Shown here in pieces: positions 12,301-22,090 of a stretch of 64,000 bases of DNA. Position 1 is the stretch's first letter. Each line of letters opens with the position of its first letter. The notes beneath the pieces are model-generated. The model worked only from the letters and a program-made list of their open reading frames with translations, made no database searches and was not told where the DNA came from. The DNA is from Lampris incognitus (taxonomy: Eukaryota > Chordata > Actinopteri > Lampriformes > Lampridae): positions 54,662,013 through 54,726,012 of the forward strand of contig NC_079219.1 in NCBI RefSeq assembly GCF_029633865.1, in the 5' to 3' direction. Made by a program: the position numbers and the translations under genes.

Positions 12301-13951
12301 TTGGCAGAGGGGGTGGAGCAGTGACCGGGACGACTCGGAAGAGTCGGGTAATTGGCCAAAGTACAATTGGAGAGAGAAAAAAAAGAGGAGGGGGGGTCAA
12401 AAAAATAAAATAAAATCATATTTGATTCCGTCAATATCGCTCAGCTCTGGTTCCGTCACAGCCAGTAAATCAGGCAGCAATTCAGGTTGCACTCTTTTTT
12501 GAACTACGTTTAAACCAAACACACAAATGTCACAATCTCCAAATTGACAAATTTTGAGGAATTGTTTGCAAATTCCCCCCATTACGAAAAATTGTACAGA
12601 CATTAGAAGAGGACAATCTGTGTTCATTCCCTTCTCACATAGCTGTTGTGTAGCATAATGGCAGCTTTGAGGCTGATGGGGTGTTAAAACCAGTTCAAGT
12701 TCAAGTGTAAAGTGTGCCTTTGTGTATACCTTGTCTTCTAGTCTGTCCATCAAGGTGGGTGACATGTGTTCTCCTTTGGATATCAGACTGCTCACAGTTT
12801 TGGAATCGGAAATCTCAGTCCAGCGCAGCTCCAGCTGTTTTAAAGCGGCATTCACTATGGCCACCTCCTGCTGGCCTTTCCTTCCTGTCCCCGCATCCAG
12901 CAGGTAGGCCAGTTGCTTGTAGCTCAGCCTGCGGATTCGCCACAGAACCTCCATCTCAACTGAGCTCAGCACAGCGGCCGTGGAGGGCCCATTCAGAACC
13001 CAAAGAGCCCTTAAGACAGAAACTAGAGTGCCATTCCACACTTTAGAGACCTGGTTAAAAAAACCACACACACACAGACACAGAGACACACACACACACA
13101 CACACACACAAAAACATATCACCCTAAATATCAAGCATGCTACTTTAAACTGATGCTACTCAGCTAGTAACGGTTTTCATCATGCCATTTTATGTGAAAG
13201 TTGTATATAAGAAAAGTTGAATGAAACTGCCAGAATATCAAAATAACTAAAAAAAAAATAATGCTGCAAAAAAATTTTTCCACTTGCTTCAAGTGACAAA
13301 GCTGACAAGTGGCTGAATAGACCATATGAGAAAGAACGGTGGCAAAATGACTTTTCAATTTCTCTAATGGCAAATATTATACAATCTTTCTATTGCTTCT
13401 CTTGAATGTTATTGATGACACACAGATTCTAAAGCCAGCTAAAGAAAACACAAATGATTCACATTGGATTTTTTTTTACACTTTGTCACCTTAACATGGC
13501 CAGCATTTTGTCTGTCTATACCTTCTAGTACCCTTACCTGCCTGTTTATATTATCCATCATATCCTGCAGCCTTGGATCCTTCATTAGTTCTGAGTTTTC
13601 TACTATAAACTTGCCCTTAGCTCCCTGGACCAACCGTGCCAACTTCACCACAGTCTTAGCAGCTTGATTGGCATTTCCGCCCTGCTCTTTCCAGGCATGC
13701 AGAACTTCCTCTGGGGTCGTTGCCTTTTCCACAAGATCATCCAGTTGGGTGCGTGTAGGTGTTGGGGAAAGGTTCTCCTCTAGAGCAAAAGCCCTCCCCT
13801 CACAAAATAACCTCCCTGAAATCCGGGGCAAGGCCTGAACCCAAACCAGGTCTGCAGGCCCAGCCAAAGGGGAAGGCAGACGGGCCACTGCAGCCTGAGG
13901 GGAAGCCCTGGAGAAGAGACGGGCCCATCTACCCAATAAACGACCAGCCAT
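1921..13951 (-). CDS. tbrg4: TBRG4 / FASTKD4, FAST kinase domain mitochondrial RNA regulator (10 coding exons, complete)
   Basis: FASTK-family protein acting in the mitochondrial matrix, where family members stabilise and process mitochondrial mRNAs. Coding exons in gene order: 13951-13538, 13050-12730, 9268-9094, 7763-7606, 7452-7342, 6657-6513, 5035-4784, 3249-3138, 3039-2925, 2022-1921. All introns are GT-AG, phases join exactly, and the product is 634 aa (human TBRG4 is about 631). The N-terminus ([16 protein letters not shown]) is arginine-rich with few acidic residues, like a mitochondrial presequence. Diagnostic stretches are [55 protein letters not shown] and the C-terminal RAP domain (about residues 562-622: [20 protein letters not shown], then [14 protein letters not shown]). 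The start is the only Met giving a presequence. The introns carry four SINEs and a piggyBac-type MITE. Other FASTKD members were considered, but the match along the whole length favours TBRG4. Confidence 0.95.
4068..4504 (-). mobile_element. SINE family 1 copy 2
   Basis: Full-length reverse copy in a tbrg4 intron, reading head-to-tail from 4504 to 4068. The B-box region GGTTCGAATCC is altered to a near match. It is followed at 4507-4625 by a short repeat rich in AAGACCTATTAAA that also neighbours copy 3. Confidence 0.85.
4507..4625. repeat. short dispersed repeat (AAGACCTATTAAA type)
   Basis: AT-rich block with repeated TTTAAGACC motifs, closely similar to 8370-8490 and partly to 7860-7905. 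Probably a MITE remnant; family not recognised. Confidence 0.45.
5385..5765. repeat. 42-bp minisatellite, about 8.5-9 units
   Basis: The marker GCATGTTATAATG recurs at 5406, 5448, 5490, 5532, 5574, 5616, 5658, 5700 and 5742, an exact 42-base period. Each unit is near-palindromic (TACAATGTAACATTATA against TATAATGTTATATACATTGT). Because 42 is divisible by three and the unit lacks stops in some frames, both strands show long spurious open frames. It lies in a tbrg4 intron. Confidence 0.92.
6075..6448. mobile_element. hAT-like non-autonomous element (TAGGGSTGT termini)
   Basis: Starts TAGGGCTGTGTATTGG and ends CACCCCTA, with internal ATATCGATAC-type motifs and no coding capacity. Flanking octamers gttcatgc and attcacac are similar, consistent with a decayed 8-bp target duplication. 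It lies in the tbrg4 intron between the 5035-4784 and 6657-6513 exons. Confidence 0.55.
6765..7275. mobile_element. piggyBac-type MITE with TTAA target duplication
   Basis: Termini are CACCAGAAC and its complement GTTCTGGTG, each bordered outside by TTAA (6761-6764 and 7276-7279), the piggyBac signature. There is no transposase. A diverged relative lies at about 61765-62396. It sits in a tbrg4 intron, 67 bases from the 7452-7342 exon. Confidence 0.75.
8030..8307 (+). repeat. retroposon 3' tail ending in (TTGAC)n
   Basis: Contains GTCTAAGGACAGGATGTT, then CTGTAAAGCCCTGAGG, then ATTGGGCTATGCGAATAAAATTG, then TTGAC repeats. The same tail recurs at 60880-61206 (+) and 46256-46345 (-). It looks like the 3' end of a non-LTR retroposon or its SINE partner. 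Confidence 0.6.
8370..8490. repeat. second copy of the AAGACCTATTAAA repeat
   Basis: Shares TTTTTAAGACCTATTAAA and AAGACCATTTCAGGCCTAAA with 4507-4625. It directly precedes SINE family 1 copy 3. Confidence 0.45.
8518..8945 (-). mobile_element. SINE family 1 copy 3
   Basis: Reverse full-length copy in a tbrg4 intron. A short AAAATGC is repeated on both sides and may be what is left of the target duplication. Confidence 0.85.
9310..9342. repeat. (CA)n microsatellite
   Basis: Pure CA run of about 16 units, 42 bases upstream (minus-strand sense) of the tbrg4 exon 9268-9094, so the pre-mRNA carries a UG tract there. Confidence 0.9.
9658..10003 (+). mobile_element. tRNA-headed dispersed repeat, family 3 copy 1
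   Basis: The head has A box TGGTGCAGTGGTTAGCGC and B box GGTTCGAACCC 44 bases apart, as in real tRNA genes. The body reads GTGTGGAGTTTGCATGTTCT and later GGGATAGGCTCCAGCATCC, a very common teleost repeat. It lies in a tbrg4 intron. Confidence 0.8.
10045..10270 (+). repeat. fragment of retroposon shared with 60545-60960
   Basis: Shares GTTATATCCTTCTCTCAC, GGTCGCGTGGCTC and GGGCTGTTCTGGTGGC with the 60.5-61.0 kb block, which continues into the (TTGAC)n tail. This suggests one element family, cut here by the neighbouring family 3 repeat. Confidence 0.5.
10272..10632 (-). mobile_element. family 3 repeat copy 2
   Basis: Reverse copy facing copy 1 across 270 bases. The tRNA-like head is at the 10632 end (GGTTCGAGCCC on the minus strand near 10577). 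Confidence 0.75.
10938..11075 (-). mobile_element. family 3 repeat copy 3 (3' part only)
   Basis: Only the terminal part, with TGGAGCCCATCCCAGCAGTC and AGGCGGGGAGACATCCTGGA on the plus strand; the tRNA head is missing. Confidence 0.65.
11133..11584 (-). mobile_element. SINE family 1 copy 4
   Basis: Reverse full-length copy flanked by ATGGCCGTT (11124-11132 and 11585-11593), a target-site duplication. It lies in a tbrg4 intron. Confidence 0.87.
11961..12414 (+). mobile_element. SINE family 1 copy 5
   Basis: Forward full-length copy with an A-rich tail. The decamer ATCATATTTG repeats at 11951-11960 and 12415-12424 as target-site duplication. It faces copy 4 tail to tail in the same tbrg4 intron. 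Confidence 0.87.
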
Positions 13952-14141
13952 GGGGTCGGCTGGAAAGGATATGGAGCAGCTGGGAGAGGGGGAGACCTGA
14001 GGGACAATTTCTCACAATGCAGCAGCCAGAGTCACCATTCCATACAACACCTGAAGGACAGAATGAAAGGTGAGTTTAGGGCTGCATGATTATGGCTAAA
14101 ATTATCATCACAATTATTTGTCTTAATATTGCAATCACGAT

Positions 14142-14978
14142 ACAATCTGTAAGTAAGAGCAAAGAGTCTTCACACAACATATTACAAGCACAGAGAACAG
14201 ATCTGCAAGAGAAGTTAACAGAGGAAGAATGGTCAGAAGCACGCTCTTTAGTTCAAACCCAAACTACAAACACACATTCTAAACTACTGCAGTATAAGTG
14301 GATAAGCAGACAGTACATTACTCCAAGTAGGTTGCATCACTTTAACCCCAATATTCCCAACACTTGCATTAAATGTAATCACCAGAGAGGATCTTTGTTC
14401 CAACTGCATGTTGGAATGCCCCCAGATAATCTGTTTTTGGAAGAAGCTGCTGGATCTGTAAAGAGGTAAGAGGTGTCTCTTAATCCTAAATCATGTATAT
14501 TGAATATTTACCCAGATGGTTTTGTGACCTCTAAAAATGTAGGATCCGTACTCAACATCTGCTTTTTGGAAGCTAAACGGTGTGCAGTCTGCACATGAAT
14601 GAAACAAACAACCTATGTAATTTCACAATGGCTGAAAGGGATGACTTTGTACTTTGCTTTAGAAAAGATAAGTTACACCGCAAAGAATAAGCTTGACAAG
14701 TTTTGGGGCATTTGGAACATCTTCTGTAACTTCCTGGAGAATCATAATATTGAAGTAGATGGATGGAATGTTGAACTGTATTGAACTGATTCCCATTTAG
14801 GGCGGTATCTCGCCCTCCCCTCGTTTTTCTTTTTTTAAACAACAATAATTCTTATTTGAATTTACTCATTATTGTTTAGTCATCATCATCTATGCTGTAT
14901 TTTTGTACACATATACACCTTGTTCTGTGTTGTTCTTTTTTCTAAAACAAAATAATTCAATAAAGACATGTTTAAAAA
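14142..14978 (+). mobile_element. 5'-truncated L1-type LINE in tbrg4 intron 1
   Basis: Both ends carry the 16-base direct repeat ATATTGCAATCACGAT (14126-14141 and 14979-14994), a clean target-site duplication. Inside are LINE-like coding remnants: RLHHFNPNIPNTCIKCNHQ, and later KLDKFWGIWNIF. The tail is AATAAAGACATGTTTAAAA. The surrounding GGGCTGCATGATTATGGC sequence looks like an older hAT-type repeat. Confidence 0.75.
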
Positions 14979-15022
14979 ATATTGCAATCACGATTATTCA
15001 TCCATTCTGGGGAACAGAATAG

Positions 15023-15487
15023 TTGGTAACACTTTAGTATGGGGAACATAAAAAAACTTAATTACTAGTGAATTAGTAATGATCAAGATGTCACTTTAGT
15101 ATGGGGAACATATTCTAAGTAACAAAAACTTAATTTACAGTAATTTAACACTATTAACACTTGTAGTTTTTTGTTTTGTTATGTAAGAACAGACCATATT
15201 CATTAAGTGTTAGTAAGGGAGAATAACTCTTCTTGTGGTACTACCACCTTATAAAGTCCAGACTAAGCAAAGCATATTGCGATGGTACTACTAATAAGCA
15301 ATAATTCTGAGGTTATAGAGGGAAAACTCATAGTTAATGGCTTACTGGTTGTATAATAAGGCCATGCAGAATAAGGCATTAATGAGTGCGTAATAATGAC
15401 CAATTAAGAGCCAATATGTTGCTAATTTGCATGCTAATAAGCACCTAATTAATGGTGACTACATTCCCCATACTAAAGTGTTACCAA
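15023..15487. mobile_element. MITE with 25-bp terminal inverted repeats
   Basis: Begins TTGGTAACACTTTAGTATGG and ends with its complement. The flanks share ATAG (15019-15022 and 15488-15491). An inner copy of the terminal motif begins near 15091. AT-rich and noncoding, in tbrg4 intron 1. Confidence 0.7.
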
Positions 15488-15489
15488 AT

Positions 15490-16360
15490 AGTTTTACTGA
15501 GTATTTTAAACCAACAGACAACTGTCCTTGACATTCATTATGAATTTTGTAAACCTATAGTAAATAAGCATTAACATGTGCACCTTCTAATCAAAATAAT
15601 AATACTTCACACCAGAGCAAGCCAAACCCAGCAGAAACAATCACCCCCCCCCCCCCCCCGGCCACGATCAGTTAATTGTGGTCGCCATGGTCAAGATCGT
15701 TTTTAACATCCAATTTATTTTGCAGCTCCAGATGAGATGGAAGTTTCGGCAAAGGAGACATTTATGCTCTTGAAATGTTAGTTACATGATGGTGGATGAG
15801 CGGACTTGTTCTCTTCTTAATTCATTGATAAGTCTATCTGTCATGAAACAATGCTGGTCCAATTGTTTAGCGTCATCATATTTCAAGAAGTTTGCAAGAA
15901 GTCAAACCGTCTTTCATTCGCCTTTTGTTCTCAGTGTTGTGAGGATCCCTCTACCCACCAAATAAACTGGGAGCTGCAGCAGTCCTGGGCTCCCAGCCTG
16001 GTACGGCTAGCTACCAAGCGACACAACTTGGTGGCTAGCCGGCTTGGTTGTGTAACACCACATGAAGGGTTAGGGACACACATGTCATCGTGAACAGCAA
16101 TTTCAGGGATTTTCTTTTTTAACCTCCACCGACCCAAACCATCATGCACTTCAAGGATAATGATACTGAAGAGGTGTCCAGTGGACCACCGATTTCCTCC
16201 CAGCAAGCTGTTCCTGACCTTGCGAGCAGGGAATGAGGCGTTATGAAAGGTTTACGGCGGCAGCGACGCTCCCTTCTCTTCCCGTGTAACAGGTATTATG
16301 GCTAACAGTAGCATGGGACACATATGACGGGAACATCTGATATAACCCCACAGCACGGCT
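15490..16360. other. rest of inferred tbrg4 intron 1, no gene recognised
   Basis: AT-rich sequence with a C17 run near 15643-15659 and no element I can name. A palindromic GGCTAGCTACCAAG/CTTGGTGGCTAGCC pair lies near 16006-16042. Confidence 0.4.
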
Positions 16361-16364
16361 TACC

Positions 16365-16440
16365 TGGACAAATTAAATAACCTGACAAAGTCTACGGCGC
16401 CGTCATTCGCATGGCGCTGTCAGTAACAGTCGCACGTAAA
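16365..16440 (-). other. tbrg4: inferred 5' noncoding first exon of tbrg4
   Basis: On the minus strand a good donor (TCCAG then GTAAGC) ends a GC-rich segment at 16365/16364. An acceptor preceded by a pyrimidine tract (CCCCCTCTCCCAG) lies about 30 bases before the tbrg4 start codon, near 13981. This suggests a noncoding exon spliced over a 2.4-kb intron. The putative exon contains a tiny upstream reading frame (ATG CGA ATG ACG GCG CCG TAG). The transcription start, and so the upper boundary, is a guess. Confidence 0.5.
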
Positions 16441-16480
16441 TGACGTCAGGCTGACGTCGTCACGTGACCCGCGCTCTAAG
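16441..16480 (-). promoter_or_regulatory. candidate tbrg4 promoter: CRE plus USF/CLEAR-type E-box
   Basis: A perfect palindromic cAMP-response element TGACGTCA lies at 16441-16448. A second half site TGACGTC and the 8-bp palindrome TCACGTGA (16460-16467) follow, in a locally CpG-rich block. The sites sit just upstream of the inferred noncoding exon. CRE/ATF and USF/TFE3-type sites are common at promoters of mitochondrial genes; assignment to tbrg4 is inference from position. Confidence 0.5.
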
Positions 16481-16547
16481 CAGCCGTTGGTTGGAACTTT
16501 TTCGCGTCCCGGTGACGCGCTCAGTCACCGGCTCATGACAACAACGT

Positions 16548-16830
16548 GTCAGGTCAGCCCACCAGCCACATTTTTTTGGAATAACTTAGTGAATGATGTT
16601 GAATGGAAGAAAGTTCGGTCGTTACCACAAGGATTTTTTTTAACAAACAAAGTCAAAGAGATTTCATTTACATTGCTACACAAATTCTACCCTGCAAAAC
16701 AATATTTATCAAAGTTTAAAAATGATACAGATGTTGAATGTTCTTTTTGCCAAATGCATCTGAAACATGTGTCCACTTATTCTGGTCATGTCAGTTCACT
16801 ATTTTGTTCTGGTGAGAATTTAGCAGCAGC
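16548..16830 (+). mobile_element. L1-type LINE C-terminal fragment
   Basis: Encodes WKKVRSLPQGFFLTNKVKEI, then SFTLLHKFYPAKQYLSKFK and a Cys-rich CSFCQMH stretch, typical of the C-terminus of fish L1-like LINEs. It lies just upstream of the tbrg4 promoter. Confidence 0.65.
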
Positions 16831-16869
16831 TTTTGGAGGCGACCACGACGGAAATGGAAAAATTAAAAC

Positions 16870-16992
16870 GGTAGTTTGACAAAAAAAAAAAAGAAATTAT
16901 CCTTAAACATGCACAAAACAGAGTTTATGTTGTTTGGAAATTATAAAATAAACACCAAAGTAAAAGCAGTGATTGACAATATCCCAACTACT

Positions 16993-17027
<35 letters not shown>

Positions 17028-18310
17028 TCGGCTGCTCCCGTTAGGGGGCGCCACAGTGGATCATCCATTTCCGTGTCTTCCTGTCCTCTGCATCTTCCTC
17101 TGTCACACCAGCCACCTGCATGTCCTCCCTCACCACATCCATAAACCTCCTCTTTGGCCTTCCTCTTCTCCTCTTCCCTGGCAGCTCCATATTCAGCATC
17201 CTTCTCCCAGTATACCCAGCATCTCTCCTCCACACAGGTCCAAGCCATCTCCACCTTGCCTCTCTTGCTTTGTCTCCACACCGTCCAACCTGAGCTGTGC
17301 GAGCAAAGCTGGCAAGGAGCATTGCAGTCATGGGAAAAGCAAGACACATTCTGGATCATAAATCATTGCACACTCCGTATTGTTCATTTATTTTACCATA
17401 TCTGAGCTACTGTGTGGAGGTATGGGGTAACACCTACAAAACCACCCTATAACCATTATGTATACTACCAAAAAAAAGAGCCATAAGGATAGTTAATAAT
17501 GTGGGATATGGTGAACACACCAACAAGCTATTTTTAAAGTCAAGTGCCTTGAAGTTCAGGGAATTAGTAGAATTTAACACAGCACAAATAATGTTCAAAG
17601 CAAGAAACAATCTATTACTGAGTAATATGCAAAACATATTCTCAGATGGAGAAGGGGAATGTAATTTGAGAGGGAAATTAAACTTCAAGAAATGACGTGT
17701 TCGAGCAACTTTGAAGAGCATGGGGCATTTTAATCTGTGGGGTAAAATTGTGGAGCAGTCTGAGCATGGAGCTCAAACAAAGTCAAACATTACACAGTTC
17801 AAGAAGAAGCACAAAGGACTGATTATCAACAGATATAGGCATGATGAAGAGTTGTGTTAACTGTCTTAAGTTTTATTTATCTGTAAACATTTCTTATTAC
17901 ATTTTTTTCCATATTTCTTTCTATGATACCGAGTAGATATTTGGGTTGTATGTGGCACTGAGATCTGTTTATTCTTGGCACATAACATTAGGATGTGTTT
18001 TTATTTTCTCTTATCGTTCACAATAGTTGAGTTTGTATTGTGCAGTACACTGAATGTGAACTACACAGTACAGTGGGAACTGAGTTTGTAATGTATAGTA
18101 GCTGAATTAACTTAACAGTGGCTGAGAAGGGGTAGGAAAAAATCCTCCTACTGCTTTTCCAACATGTAACAAATAATCTGATGCACACAGAGATTTGTTC
18201 ACTGAGTCTGATGTGTGGATTTGTTGATCACTTCAGATTATTGGCACTGGCTTATCTGTATGTAATATCCTGCTTATTCACATGTTCAAATAAATCATCG
18301 TCATTATCAT
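16870..18310 (+). mobile_element. LINE 3' end with 3' UTR, interrupted by an RTE copy
   Basis: Coding pieces MHKTEFMLFGNYKI before the insertion, and SYCVEVWGNTYKTTL then ELVEFNTAQIMFKARNNLL after it, come from the reverse-transcriptase end of a non-LTR retrotransposon (family not certain). The 3' UTR has GAGAAGGGGTAGGA and the element ends near ATGTTCAAATAAATCATCGT. Confidence 0.65.
16990..17334 (-). mobile_element. RTE-type LINE 3' end with (GTA)n tail
   Basis: The minus strand encodes MLNMELPGKRRRGRPKRRFM and the usual RTE C-terminus (VREDMQVAGVTEEDAEDR), then GGCGCCCCCTAACGGGAGCA and a (GTA)n tail (16991-17026). It is inserted antisense into the LINE at 16870-18310. Expander-like elements have this 3' end. 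Confidence 0.75.
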
Positions 18311-18319
18311 CACTGTCTG

Positions 18320-20010
18320 ATGTCTTTGGTCAGGCATGCCAAATGTGTCATTTGAAGTGCAAACTCAAACATCCCTGATATATTCATCCAGGCAAAACTT
18401 TTCACACTGGCAAATTCCATGTTGCCCATCCGACCGCCATCCCAGCGCCATTTGAGATGGTATGACTATGGTATCACCTAGTGGACAGTACAGTACTTCT
18501 ACAGCAGGGCTAAATGGCAATTGACATCATAAAAGTGCTAAAGTTTATTGATATTATTATTATTATTATCATTATAATTATTTGGGTATATTATATTTGC
18601 CCTTGAAAAGCAACTCAAAAAAAATCAAAAACACATGTCAAAGGTTATTTTGGAAGAGAGGAAAAGAGAGGAAAGCAGAGGGCTCCCTCCCATCATCATC
18701 ATCAGACTATCCAGCCCATCGGCGGTCGCTCGGGGTCAAGTATGACTGTCATCCTTCTGGGTCCTTCTGGGTCTTCACGTGGGTGTAGAGGCCCACCCTG
18801 GAGCCACATAATGGGAGGACGCCTGCGCGTGACAGCTTTTTACGTGGAGTGGCTGATCCACCTGCAGCCACCACACTGTCCTTGGCAGGGGGTGGCCAGG
18901 GTCCAATGGCATGGAGAACCAAGACAATTGGGGACCACCCTCTGTTGCAGCCTTAATACGCCTTCACTGCCGTTGTGACCTGGAGACATCTTCTACCAGT
19001 TCCGCTGTTGAGGTCTTTGTTGGTTCGCGCTTCTTCTTGAACCTCCCCCTTGACCTATCCGCCTTGGGTGACCCCACCAGGGGCCAAGCTCCGGACAGCA
19101 TAGCTCTTGGGATCATTGGTACATGCAAAATTCTCCACCACAGCATGGTGGTGATTCAGGAGAAGCATCATCAGAAGACAAAGAAGAGTGCTCATACCTT
19201 ATCTGTACAGTACCTTTCTCATACAGCCCAGGAGAACATGAAGTATTAATCCTGGTATTGCAGTTTATGTATGCAGCAACTGTGCCTCTGGCTCTGAAGA
19301 TGAGTCAAATTAAAGTGAATTCAGGTGACTTGTACAACTTGTTTTTAATGACAGTTGCAAAAGGCCTCACTTTTTCCCCAATAAAAACACCAGCATCCCC
19401 ACAACACTTGAACAAATGCATCTCGCAAAGAAGAACTGTTAATTTAGGAACAAGAGGACAAAAAGTCATGGACTTAATTGCTGCTTGTAATATGTCGGTG
19501 GCATTCTCAAGCGAGTGCTTTGCTGGAATTCGTTCTTTTTTAATCCCGGTTGTAGGCTAAAAAACAGTCGTAGACAAAATTATCGCCTCACAAAATTATA
19601 ACAGCTAGTGTTGCTAATGCTAGCTGTTCTGGTCTGAGCTTTTGGGGGGAAAGGCTCTGACGTCATATAACCTCTGCAAATAAACTCACTATGACACAGC
19701 ACCATCCAACACCAGTATGAAATGACCCCTAATCTGCAGCTCAGGGCATCACAAAAAGCCAGCCAACCAGATGGAAATAAATAAATAAACCGACCTTGAT
19801 ATCTGACCCAAAGTTAACATGGTACAAGAAGAGCTGACATTCTGTTGCGTTTGAAAAAGACGGAGAGTTTCAAAACCCCCCAACGTGCAGACTGATGAAA
19901 TTTTTCTCCAGAGCAGGTCAAAGTTCACTGCTAGTTCTAAATTACAGGAGGTAGAAAATTAAGCTAACTGTAGAAAACAACGACCTGTGGTTTGTGCGTG
20001 GACGTATGTA
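18320..20010. other. intergenic spacer, no gene recognised
   Basis: A GC-richer block at about 18710-19150 contains GGCGGTCGCTCGGGGTCAAG and a moderate open frame that I cannot relate to any family; it may be part of an old transposable element. The rest is AT-rich without clear structure. Confidence 0.35.
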
Positions 20011-20426
20011 GACCTTGTTTACACTTGGTTTTAAAATGCGTTCTGGGCGATCGGCTCACAAGTGGACACATCGCTGTTTATACCTGTGACTATCATACGT
20101 CACCAGATGCGCCCTGCTGATCACTTGTGATCAGATTTCATTACTAAGAAGAAGAAGAAGAAGAGGAGGAGGAGGAGAAGGGGAAGAAGATGATGATGAT
20201 TATGATGATGATGATGATGATTACATCCTTGTCAGGGACGCATCCGGACGCATTAGCATTTACACTACAAAAGATATGTGGTCAAATGTGTCCCAGACCA
20301 CCTCAGCAAGTGGTTTGAGTAACCGGTTCACAAAACGTTTTGGTGGTCGTTTACACTTGTGTTTGGCGCTGTCCACTTGTAAGCCGATCACAAAAACGCA
20401 TTTTAGAACCGAGTGTAAACGGGGTC
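20011..20426. mobile_element. MITE with about 55-bp inverted termini and internal GAA/GAT repeats
   Basis: The left end GACCTTGTTTACACTTGG is the imperfect complement of the right end (GAGTGTAAACGGGGTC on plus). The similarity extends through AAAATGCGTT and GATCGGCTYACAAGTGGACA. A purine repeat (20149-20220) lies in the middle. Confidence 0.65.
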
Positions 20427-20794
20427 TGTGTGTGTTTGTGAACATGCTTTTGTCAGTCACCTTCTGTGTCTCGCTCTTCCCCCCCTTCTCCTTTACTCCT
20501 GCCATCAACATGCAGCTGGTTGCGATGTGAGCTGATAATACCGCTGTGATAACATGCATTTACACTGCCGCGGCCGTTCAACCGCATGCTGTACGGTTCT
20601 GACGCCATTAAACACAACTTATCTAACCTGGCTGTTGTTCACCCAGGATGCAACAGGAAACGGGCAGGGGCAGGGGGGACAGAGTGACCTTAGCTCCCTT
20701 CTCAAGAAGTTTGGTTTAACGTTAAAGTTACATGTAATAGCTTCAAAGTGCTGGATCTGACTGTATGTGTTGTAGGTGATTATATAATCTCCTT

Positions 20795-20945
20795 CTTCCG
20801 GCTTGTTCCCTGTTTCTTAGGGGGTCGCCACAGCGGATTTTACAGTTTCCATCGGTACCCTGTGAGGGCACAGCACCAATGGCGGCCATTGTTAGTCCGG
20901 GCCTTGACCGATCTGGTATGGTCTTGTCAATCCGCATACTGATTT
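20795..20945 (+). repeat. RTE/SINE-type 3' end fragment
   Basis: TAGGGGGTCGCCACAGCGGA followed by GTCAATCCGCATACTGATTT, a tail shared by many fish RTE-mobilised repeats. Confidence 0.45.
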
Positions 20946-20949
20946 GACT

Positions 20950-21870
20950 AACTTCAACTTGAGCGCCGAATTAATATTACAGATTTATCCACCATTGACT
21001 AGCTGGGATCACGGTATGCCCACACCTGAACCCGATCACAGTCCCCTTTTGTTTCTTGTTAGGGTCACAATATTCCCACCATTACTTTAGAGTGGAATGG
21101 CCCCTGTTTCAGTGGCTCCTCGTGTCGTGTTCGGGGGGCCGCTGATGCAGGTTTGGCGTCACAGCGGCGCTGCAGAAAACCTCTCGCAGTAAAAGGCAGC
21201 ATTGACCAAATGAGCCTTTCACTGAAAAGTTAAGCGATGTCCTTGACCTGATGGGTATGAACGAGACGCCTTGTCCGCACTTCTCCCAAAGTCTTGTATA
21301 CGTTCATTCCGTGAGGGAGTTTTCAACCTTTTTCGGTGCCATTGGCAAACCGTCGCACACCTTCAAACTCGCAGTCACAAACCAAACCCAAACTGTCCAA
21401 GCCTGTGGGACTAACGTGTGTGAATTCTGTTATAATGTGGCTTTATCCACCTGCAGGCCTTCGCTTAGCGGTGGTAACCTTTAAATTCAGGTGACGCCAT
21501 CCTGTGATTGAAAGGTGGTAAAGCTTAATCCCATGATGCATAGCAAAGTCTCACGATCGACAAGACTGTATGTCCATGACTGTATTTTCACTCTGCCAAT
21601 GTGCCTGTGAGCAAGGCAGTTTTGCAGCACGTGCGACAGGCCGGGTGGAGCCGCTCAGTGGTCAACTACAGAAGACTGGCTGTACTTTTCTGCTCGGAGG
21701 TGTGAGTCTAACTCCATGTCAATCGGGTAGGGTGACATTGGTCCACCTTAACCTTCACCGTTCCTCTGCTTTTTGCTCCACCAGGTTGTTATCAGCAACA
21801 GAAACGTGCTGGCAGGAGATACGAGATACCAAAGACATACAGGCCTACGCACAGGTTCTGATAGGACTGT
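20950..21870. other. upstream region of atp4a, no repeat family recognised
   Basis: About 0.9 kb of unique-looking sequence before the (GT)n tracts and the TATA box. It is the best place in the window to look for atp4a enhancers. I see no coding feature. Confidence 0.35.
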
Positions 21871-21875
21871 GAGAT

Positions 21876-21889
21876 TGTGTGTGTGTGTG

Positions 21890-21927
<38 letters not shown>

Positions 21928-22031
21928 CCTGGCTAGGGGTGACATTGCTGCCACTTAAGGTACCATACTTGGAAGGGCACATCATTTAAACATGTTTAAA
22001 CATGAGTGTGTGTGTGTGTGTGTGTGTGTGT
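21876..22031. repeat. two (GT)n tracts upstream of the atp4a TATA box
   Basis: (GT)n at about 21876-21925 (one interruption) and 22003-22031. The second ends about 50 bases before the TATA box. Confidence 0.9.
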
Positions 22032-22082
22032 TTCTGAGGGGGTTCTGTGCGCATGTGCAGAGTGAATGGGGGAGGTTCGGGG

Positions 22083-22090
22083 TATATAAA
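22083..22090 (+). promoter_or_regulatory. TATA box of atp4a
   Basis: TATATAAA, 182 bases before the atp4a start codon, predicts transcription from roughly 22112-22118 and a 5' UTR of about 150 bases inside the first exon. A (GT)n tract (about 22003-22031) ends some 50 bases upstream of it. A canonical TATA box fits a strongly expressed, cell-type-restricted gene. Confidence 0.7.

Noticed and set aside
13759-14073. Plus-strand frame overlapping the tbrg4 first coding exon
   Set aside because: It is the antisense of the tbrg4 presequence exon, which is supported by homology and splicing.
18742-19249. Host coding exon in the spacer between tbrg4 and atp4a
   Set aside because: Open frames are short, match nothing I recognise, and lack convincing splice sites; more likely an old repeat.
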